Part shown: piece by piece, positions 58,345 to 64,000 of the stretch
Layout: every line of letters starts with the position of its first letter
How positions within the stretch are numbered: the first letter of the stretch is position 1
Source of the DNA: Nocardia carnea NBRC 14403
GTDB taxonomy: Bacteria; Actinomycetota; Actinomycetes; Mycobacteriales; Mycobacteriaceae
NCBI RefSeq assembly: GCF_000308515.1
Contig: NZ_BAFV01000053.1
Coordinates: forward strand, 152,162 to 216,161
Reading direction: 5' to 3'
Length of the DNA: 64,000 nt
Made by a program: the position numbers and the translations under genes
The notes under the pieces: model-generated
The model's input: the letters and a program-made list of their open reading frames with translations, nothing else
What the model was told of the DNA's origin: nothing
The model's database searches: none

Positions 58345-58842
58345 ATGCCCACCGAACCCGCGCCGCCGCCAGTGCCGGCGGCACCAGCGGACCCACCCGC
58401 CACCGCACCGACCGCCTCGGGCGGCGAACACCCGCAGTACCTGGAGGTGTGGGGGGACACCGTCGTCGGTCGCCATCTGGCCGTCTCCGTGGTCATCGGT
58501 ATCGGGTTGAGCCTCGCTGCGCTGCTGCTGTCCGACTGGGCGTTCTCCTCGTTCGTGGCGAACGAATCGCTGGCCGAGGCCTACGCCCTGCTGGTGGGTA
58601 TCGCCGGATGTGTGGTGGCCGGGGTGATCTGCGGGCGGATGTTCCGGCCGAAACGGATCGTGGTCACCGACGCGTCCGAAGATGTGGCTGTCGGCGAGGT
58701 CATCGCCGCGTTGCGCGAAGAACGCCAAGGCCTGGGATCGCTGGACGATCTGCCCGACCACACCCGCCGCGAACTCGACGATCTCGGGCTGCGCCCGCAG
58801 TTCGCCGCGGCCGAACGCGAGAACCCCGGGGCCACCTCATGA
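58345..58842 (+). CDS. Small membrane protein of the HMG/mevalonate operon (TctB-like position)
   Basis: 165 aa. Pro-rich N-terminus, then two hydrophobic segments (about residues 49-70, VIGIGLSLAALLLSDWAF, and 77-97, AYALLVGIAGCVVAGVICG), and an acidic cytosolic C-terminus. Its position directly before a TctA-type permease is where TctB small subunits are found, but it has two rather than four membrane segments and no clear TctB similarity. Inferred to be a partner of the permease. Overlaps it by 4 bp (ATGA). Confidence 0.7.
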   Translation: MPTEPAPPPVPAAPADPPATAPTASGGEHPQYLEVWGDTVVGRHLAVSVVIGIGLSLAALLLSDWAFSSFVANESLAEAYALLVGIAGCVVAGVICGRMFRPKRIVVTDASEDVAVGEVIAALREERQGLGSLDDLPDHTRRELDDLGLRPQFAAAERENPGATS

Positions 58843-60215
58843 GTGCGATCCTCACCAGCGATATCGCGCTGGCCGTCATACTCGCCGTGATCGGCGCGAT
58901 CGTCTTCTCGCTGATCGGAATGGTGTCGGGAACCGACGAAACCGCCACCATCGCCCCACTCACCCTGCTGGTCATCCTGCTGGGCGCCCCGCCCGCGGCA
59001 GTGTTCACGTTCTTCCTGTCCGGAGCCGTGGCCAAACATATGACCCATGCGGCGCCGACCACGCTGCTCGGCATCCCCGGGGACACGATGGCTGTCCCGC
59101 TCATGCGCGAAGCCCGGATGCTGCGCGCGCTGGGCGTACCCCATATCGCACTCCGTAAGGCGATCTCCGCGGCGGTTATCGCCGCCGTGATCGCCGTCCC
59201 GGCCGCGGTCCTGTTCGCCACGCTGCTGGCCCCGGTCGCCGACCACGTCCAGTCCGCCGCGCCGTGGTTGTTCCTGCTGGCCGCGATCGGTATCGCCTAT
59301 GCATCGCCCGGGAAATGGGCGGGCGTGCTCGCGCTCGTACCGTTCGTCGTGCTCATCCTGGGTCTCAAACAGCTCACCGAGTCCTATGATGTCGCGCTCA
59401 ATATCAGTTATTTCCTCGGTATCGCCGTCGGACCGCTGATCGCCGACCTCTTCTTGTCACTGGGCCCGGGACGCACCGAGATGGCCCGCAAGGAACCGGC
59501 GACGGTATGGCTGGCGCCCGATGTCAAGACCTGGAAGGGCTACTTCCCCAATCCGTTCCGGATACTCGACCGCGGGCAGACGGGTTATGTCGCGGCCACC
59601 GCCACGGTGTCCAGTGCCACCTTCGTCTTCAGTCCGGTCGCCATGACGGTACTGATGGGCGAAATGGTCGCCACCCGGGTCAAACACGGTTACCGCCGGC
59701 TCACCTCGGTGATCGCCGCGCGTAACGGCACCACCGAATCGACCTATATCGCCGAAGCGCTCATCCCGCTCATCGCGTTCGGGCTGCCGTTGAGCCCGGT
59801 TGCCGCCGGGCCCGCAGCACCGCTGTTCAACGCCCCACCGGTTTTCACCACCGATGACGGCAACGGCAATATCGACAATCTGTCGACCGCGCTCTCCAAT
59901 ACCGAGTTCCTCTTCTACGGACTCGCCGCCGTCGCGGTGGCGATCCTCATCGCCTACCCGTTCGCGATGAATTTCGCCCACCGGGCCGCGAGTATCGTCG
60001 TGCGCTACGTGAGCCACGAGGCCATCATCGCCGCATTCGCCGGATTGGTCGTGGTGATCAGTGTCTGGGAGGGCGGGGTACTCGGCCTCGCCGTGACGCT
60101 TACGGTCGGCCTGGTCGGCGGTCTGCTGTGCCGGTTCTTCAAGATCCACGCCGGAGTGTTGTTCATGGGCTACTACGTGGCGGTTTTGACCATCCCCGCG
60201 GTACTCGCACTCTGA
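58839..60215 (+). CDS. TctA-family carboxylate permease
   Basis: 458 aa, about 11-12 hydrophobic segments. TctA/DUF112 hallmark: GTDETATIAPLTLLVILLGAPPAAVFTFFLSGAVAKHMTHAAPTTLLGIPGDTMAVPLM (split; the GIPGDTMAVPLM motif). TctA permeases normally work with a TctB membrane partner and a TctC binding protein for citrate or other carboxylates. No TctC gene is next to it, so the binding protein is elsewhere or not used. Its place in this operon suggests uptake of mevalonate or hydroxymethylglutarate. Confidence 0.85.
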   Translation: MSAILTSDIALAVILAVIGAIVFSLIGMVSGTDETATIAPLTLLVILLGAPPAAVFTFFLSGAVAKHMTHAAPTTLLGIPGDTMAVPLMREARMLRALGVPHIALRKAISAAVIAAVIAVPAAVLFATLLAPVADHVQSAAPWLFLLAAIGIAYASPGKWAGVLALVPFVVLILGLKQLTESYDVALNISYFLGIAVGPLIADLFLSLGPGRTEMARKEPATVWLAPDVKTWKGYFPNPFRILDRGQTGYVAATATVSSATFVFSPVAMTVLMGEMVATRVKHGYRRLTSVIAARNGTTESTYIAEALIPLIAFGLPLSPVAAGPAAPLFNAPPVFTTDDGNGNIDNLSTALSNTEFLFYGLAAVAVAILIAYPFAMNFAHRAASIVVRYVSHEAIIAAFAGLVVVISVWEGGVLGLAVTLTVGLVGGLLCRFFKIHAGVLFMGYYVAVLTIPAVLAL

Positions 60216-60235
60216 AACGCCGGCCGTACCGAAGC

Positions 60236-60274
60236 ACGGCGTGTACCGGCCCTCACCGGGGCGGTACACGCCGT
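60236..60274 (+). terminator. Strong hairpin after the HMG/mevalonate operon
   Basis: ACGGCGTGTACCG (60236-60248) and CGGTACACGCCGT (60262-60274) pair perfectly over 13 bp with a 13-nt loop, 21 bp past the permease stop codon. Confidence 0.75.
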
Positions 60275-60405
60275 TCGCTGTGTCGACAGCCGTTTTCGGT
60301 CGGGAGCGGGGTGTTCCGGTTCGCGGCGACCGATCTGCGGGGCCACACAGAATCTCCACAATTGACGCCTGGTCTCTCCACACGGGGTGGCTAGGCTCCC
60401 CGATC

Positions 60406-61107
60406 ATGGAACAGAAGGCACCGGTAGGGGGAGCGGCGGCGCGGCGGATCCTGGTGGTGGACGACGAACTCACCATCGCGGAATCCGTGGCGGCGCGGTT
60501 GCGGGCCGAAGGATTCACCGTGGAGCTGGCCCACGACGGGCCCGCCGCGGTAACCGCCGCGAGCACATTCGAACCCGATCTCGTCGTTCTCGACGTCATG
60601 CTGCCCGGTTTCGACGGACTGGAGGTGTGCCGGCGGATCCAGGCCGAACGCTCGGTACCGGTCCTGATGCTCACTGCGCGCACCGACGAAACCGACCAGC
60701 TCATCGGTCTCGGTGTCGGCGCCGACGACTACCTCACCAAACCGTTCTCGCTGCGGGTCCTCACCGCCCGGGTTCACGCCCTGCTGCGGCGGGTCGAACG
60801 CGCCGGAGCACAGCACGCCGCGATCACCGTGGTCGGCGATCTGCGGATCGACGCCGATCAGCGGCGGGTCTGGCGCGACGGCGTCGAAGCGCAGCTGACA
60901 CCACTGGAATTCGATCTGCTGGCCCGGCTGGCGCAGCGCCCCCGCGCGGTACTGGCCCGCGAACGACTCCTCGAGGAGGTGTGGGATTGGGCCGACGCCG
61001 CGGGCACCCGCGCGGTCGACAGTCATATCAAGGCATTGCGCCGCAAACTCGGCGCCGACCTGATCCGCACCGTCCACGGTGTCGGCTACGCCCTGGAGAG
61101 CAGATGA
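60406..61107 (+). CDS. OmpR/PhoB-type response regulator
   Basis: 233 aa. Receiver domain (residues 14-125) with ILVVDDELTIAESV (acidic pocket), phospho-Asp in PDLVVLDVMLPGFDG and the Lys switch in DDYLTKPFS; winged-helix effector from about 135 (QLTPLEFDLLARLAQRPRAVLARERLLEEVWDWADAAGTRAVDSHIKALRRKLGADLIRTVHGVGYAL; split, PhoB-like). Overlaps the histidine kinase by 4 bp (ATGA). Targets unknown; the first downstream candidate is the DUF4173 gene. Confidence 0.9.
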   Translation: MEQKAPVGGAAARRILVVDDELTIAESVAARLRAEGFTVELAHDGPAAVTAASTFEPDLVVLDVMLPGFDGLEVCRRIQAERSVPVLMLTARTDETDQLIGLGVGADDYLTKPFSLRVLTARVHALLRRVERAGAQHAAITVVGDLRIDADQRRVWRDGVEAQLTPLEFDLLARLAQRPRAVLARERLLEEVWDWADAAGTRAVDSHIKALRRKLGADLIRTVHGVGYALESR

Positions 61108-62186
61108 ACGGGCCCACCGACTCCGCCGGCCCGGGCGCGGTCCTGGGCCGAGTGCGGCGGGCATCGGGCCGGGTGGCGGCGGTACTGCCGCGGCCACTGG
61201 ACCGGATCCGCTCCATCAAACTCAAACTGGCCGTCCTGATGACCTTCGCCGGCGGACTCGCCTTCGGCTACTTCCGCCTGCAGATCGGCTGGCTCCCACC
61301 GATGACCACGCTGGCGGCCATGGTGATCGCGCTGGTGTCCTCCCAGTTCCTGGCGCACGGCATCACCACGCCGCTGCGGGAGATGACCGCGGCCGCGCAA
61401 CGGATGGCACGCGGCGACTACACGAGCCGAGTGCGCGCCTCCTCCCGGGACGAAGTGGGCCAGCTGGCCGCGGCGTTCAATCGGATGGCCGATGATCTGG
61501 CCGCCGCAGACCAGCAGCGCCGCGACCTCATCGCGAATGTCTCGCACGAATTACGTACACCGATCACCGCGCTGAGCGCGGTCCTGGAGAACCTCGTGGA
61601 CGGGGTATCGCAACCCGATCCGAAAACACTGGAAACGGCTCTCGCACAGACCGAACGGCTCGGGCGGCTGGTCTCCGAACTGCTCGACCTGTCGAGTATC
61701 GAAGCCGGTGCCGTCCCGCTCGACCGCGGCGTATACGCCATCGCACCGCTTTTCGCGGAAGTGGTGGCCGAGGCGGAGGTGATGACGGCGGCATCGGGCC
61801 GCGGGGTCCGCCACCGCAGCGAGGTCGATCCGGCGACCGCGACCGTGTACGCCGACCGGGCCCGCCTGCACCAGGTTCTGCTGAACCTCTTGGACAACGC
61901 CGCCCGGCACGGTCCGGCCGGCGGTGAGGTCCGGCTGCACGCCCACACCGTGGGCGGCGACCTCGTCATCGACGTCGAAGACGACGGCCCCGGTATACCG
62001 CCGGCCCAGCGCGAGCACATCTTCGACCGATTCACCCGCGGCGGCCGCACCGACGGCGGCGGCACCGGACTCGGACTCGCCATCGCACGCTGGGTGATCG
62101 ATCTGCACCGCGGCTCCATCGCCGTCACCGACCCCGGCTCCCGGATCCGCGTGATCCTCCCGGCCGCCGAATCGCCCGACCACTGA
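61104..62186 (+). CDS. HisKA-type sensor histidine kinase
   Basis: 360 aa. Two closely spaced hydrophobic segments (residues 41-57 and 64-86), so the kinase has almost no external sensor domain. HAMP (FLAHGITTPLREMTAAAQRMARGDY), dimerisation/phosphoacceptor H-box DLIANVSHELRTPITAL (His autophosphorylated), N-box LLNLLDNAARHG, G1 DDGPGIP, F-box and G2 GGGTGLGLAIARW. Partner of the response regulator at 60406. With such a short external loop it probably senses membrane or intracellular state. Confidence 0.9.
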   Translation: MNGPTDSAGPGAVLGRVRRASGRVAAVLPRPLDRIRSIKLKLAVLMTFAGGLAFGYFRLQIGWLPPMTTLAAMVIALVSSQFLAHGITTPLREMTAAAQRMARGDYTSRVRASSRDEVGQLAAAFNRMADDLAAADQQRRDLIANVSHELRTPITALSAVLENLVDGVSQPDPKTLETALAQTERLGRLVSELLDLSSIEAGAVPLDRGVYAIAPLFAEVVAEAEVMTAASGRGVRHRSEVDPATATVYADRARLHQVLLNLLDNAARHGPAGGEVRLHAHTVGGDLVIDVEDDGPGIPPAQREHIFDRFTRGGRTDGGGTGLGLAIARWVIDLHRGSIAVTDPGSRIRVILPAAESPDH

Positions 62187-62257
62187 CCTTTCCATCCACA
62201 CAGCCCGGCCGCCGATCGGCCCCGGGTCGATGACGCACACCCTCAGGAGGGACACCT

Positions 62258-64000
62258 ATGCCCAGAAGAGCCGCACCGAACGACGACACCCCGGAACGGA
62301 GGCGCCCGGTGACGTCCACGGAATCCGGCGAGCCCGAACACTCACCGGCAACCACGCACCCAGCGATACCGGGAACCGCAGCGTCGGCCGAGGGCACGAG
62401 CACCGGTTCGTCGGACCCCGCCGAACCAGGCGCGGCGGCGAAAGCCGCCGTCTCGACAGCCTCGACCGATGGAGAGGGGGTCGCGGTCGCCGGCATCGCG
62501 AAATCCCCCGCCGGGAACGAACCCGCCGCGGATTCGACATCCGATGCCACGGTCCGGGGGCCCCGCAGCCAGGTACAAGTGCAGCCGTCCAGCGTGCTGG
62601 AAGCACCGGAATATCCGAGACCGCCGGCCGTCGCGCCACGCCGGCTTCTGATCGCCTACCCGGCGGGTGTCCTGCCCGCGGCAGGTATCGCGGGTTTGGT
62701 CGCGGCGGCGGCCGTTCCGCTGGACCGGCCCGGAATCGGCTGGCTGCTCGCGGGTTCCGCAGCGGCAACCGCGGTGGGTCTGGTCCATCGCCGGGCACGT
62801 CGTGCCGCGGGGCCGGAGCACGGACAGGTTCGCAATCGGGAAGGGTTGTGGTGGGCTGTCGCGGCACTGGCATTGCTGGCGGTCGGCACTTTCCGGGCCG
62901 CAGGATGGTTGTTCGTGCTGTGCGTGGCGGCGGCAGCAGTAGCCGGATCGCTGGCGGTGGTGGGCAGGCGTTCGGAGCGCGGAGTGTTCCGGGAGGCACT
63001 GGCTGTTCCGCTGGCATCGGTCGGTGCGGTCGCCTGGGTGTACAACGCGCTGGGCAAACGGCCCGACGGTGCCGGTGCGCGTAATCGCCGGCTCGGTGTG
63101 TCCGCCGCGGTCACGGTCGCGTTGCTGGCGGTGTTCGTACCGCTGCTGTCCGGCGCCGACGCGACGTTCGCGGCTCTGGTCGACGGTCTGGTGCCCCGGT
63201 TGGACGGCAACACCCTGACCCGCTGGATCGCGGTGTTCGTGTTGGCAGGTATCGGAACGCTGGGCGCCCTGTACCTGCTCGCCGGGCCCCCGCTCCCGGC
63301 CGAAGATAAGCCGGATTCCGCGAAACGCACGCTGGCACAGCTGGAATGGGGTCTGCCGGTGGGCGCCCTGACAGCGGTGTTCGCGCTGTTCCTCGGGGCG
63401 CAACTCGTCGCCCTGTTCGGTGGCGACGACTACGTGCAACGCACCGCGGGCCTCACCTACGCCGAATATGCCCGGAGTGGTTTCTGGCAGCTCTCGGCGG
63501 TCACGGTCCTCACGCTCGCCGTCATCCTGCCGGTCCTGCACCGGGCCACCCGGGATACCGCCGTGGACCGGCTGTGGTTGCGCGGCCTGTTGTGCGCGAT
63601 CAGCGGGCTCACGCTGGTGATGATCGCCTCCGCGCTCGGACGGATGTGGACCTACCAGCAGGCGTATGGATTCACCGTGCTGCGATTGCTGGTCGGCACC
63701 TGCGAACTCTGGCTCGGCATCGTCTATGTGCTGGTGATCATCGCCGTCCTGCGCCTGGAAACGGCGTGGCTGCCGCGCACTGCGGTCGCGACGGCAACGG
63801 CCGCCCTACTGGCGCTGGCCGCGCTGAATCCCGAGGGCCTGGTCGCCGGCGAGAACATCGACCGCTGGGAGCGCGGCGAGGATCTCGACGTGCACTATCT
63901 GGCCGGCCTGTCGGTCGATATCGTCCCCGTCCTCGACCGCCTGCCCGCCCCGATGCGCAACGATCTGCTCAACCGGCTCGACAACAATCTCGACGACGAC
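62258..64000 (+). CDS. DUF4173 membrane protein, truncated by the window edge
   Basis: 581 codons visible, no stop before 64000. ATG with CAGGAGGG 6-7 nt upstream. A disordered Ala/Pro/Thr/Glu-rich N-terminus of about 120 residues, then a polytopic membrane domain with about ten hydrophobic helices starting at RRLLIAYPAGVLPAAGIAGLVAA (split). The segment GGDDYVQRTAGLTYAEYARSGFWQL matches the DUF4173/DUF4153 signature (GLTYAEYARxGFWQL). The C-terminal part (LNRLDNNLDDD) is an extracytoplasmic tail in such proteins. It follows the two-component genes by 71 bp and may be their output. Function unknown. Confidence 0.85.
   Translation, partial: MPRRAAPNDDTPERRRPVTSTESGEPEHSPATTHPAIPGTAASAEGTSTGSSDPAEPGAAAKAAVSTASTDGEGVAVAGIAKSPAGNEPAADSTSDATVRGPRSQVQVQPSSVLEAPEYPRPPAVAPRRLLIAYPAGVLPAAGIAGLVAAAAVPLDRPGIGWLLAGSAAATAVGLVHRRARRAAGPEHGQVRNREGLWWAVAALALLAVGTFRAAGWLFVLCVAAAAVAGSLAVVGRRSERGVFREALAVPLASVGAVAWVYNALGKRPDGAGARNRRLGVSAAVTVALLAVFVPLLSGADATFAALVDGLVPRLDGNTLTRWIAVFVLAGIGTLGALYLLAGPPLPAEDKPDSAKRTLAQLEWGLPVGALTAVFALFLGAQLVALFGGDDYVQRTAGLTYAEYARSGFWQLSAVTVLTLAVILPVLHRATRDTAVDRLWLRGLLCAISGLTLVMIASALGRMWTYQQAYGFTVLRLLVGTCELWLGIVYVLVIIAVLRLETAWLPRTAVATATAALLALAALNPEGLVAGENIDRWERGEDLDVHYLAGLSVDIVPVLDRLPAPMRNDLLNRLDNNLDDD

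Noticed and set aside
1..64000. tRNA, rRNA, CRISPR array, insertion sequence or prophage
   Set aside because: No cloverleaf-like or rRNA-like stretch, no regularly spaced repeats and no transposase, integrase or phage gene were recognised on reading.

Overview
The window is high-GC DNA with short intergenic gaps, frequent ATGA stop/start overlaps, many GTG/TTG starts, F420-type and CYP125-like enzymes, mycobacterial-style SDR/ACAD/TetR genes and small secreted proteins. This points to a mycolic-acid actinomycete, most likely Nocardia or a close relative (inference from gene content; no rRNA is present to confirm it). No rRNA, tRNA, CRISPR array, prophage or insertion sequence was seen. About 60 protein genes are supported.

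Layout. 1-8 kb: a small secreted protein, a 3-alpha-hydroxysteroid-dehydrogenase-like SDR, a membrane protein, a TetR/double-hotdog thioesterase pair, an ACAD10/11-type acyl-CoA dehydrogenase, an unusual P450 with a degraded ExxR motif, and an APH-like kinase. 8-13 kb: an orphan ribbon-helix-helix protein, a TetR gene divergent from a peroxiredoxin-like/YHS-domain pair, a flavoprotein, a secreted protein, and a deletion scar that fuses the front of a catalase to the back of a MocR regulator. 13.9-26 kb: TetR plus CYP125-like P450, questin-oxidase-like protein and MarR, DUF1540 protein, stand-alone ATP-dependent DNA ligase, NPCBM-like membrane protein, DEAD-box helicase, SRPBCC protein, lipoprotein GDPD.

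26-36 kb is a complete catabolic island: a leftward ABC importer operon (binding protein, ATPase, two permeases), a FadR-type GntR regulator, and a rightward operon MaoC hydratase - type III CoA-transferase - MmgE/PrpD - acyl-CoA dehydrogenase - CitE-like lyase. The enzyme set fits a C5-dicarboxylate route (itaconate, mesaconate, methylsuccinate or citramalate as CoA thioesters). The two outward-facing operons carry near-identical promoters with the same palindromic operator embedded in the spacer.

36-39 kb holds two divergent regulator/target pairs (DHA2 exporter/TetR; ArsR/AHSA1-like SRPBCC). 39-52 kb holds two neighbouring aromatic-degradation modules: a LysR-controlled set (FAD monooxygenase, VOC dioxygenase, FAH-family protein, SDR, alpha/beta hydrolase, cyclase), and an IclR-controlled 3-hydroxybenzoate/gentisate set (FAD monooxygenase, FAH-family hydrolase, AAHS transporter, gentisate dioxygenase). 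These are followed by an F420-type nitroreductase and an amidase.

54-60 kb holds a GAF-PucR regulator followed by class II (degradative) HMG-CoA reductase, HMG-CoA lyase, a small membrane protein and a TctA-type permease: a candidate mevalonate or hydroxymethylglutarate utilisation operon. The window ends with a two-component system and a DUF4173 membrane protein that runs off the right edge.
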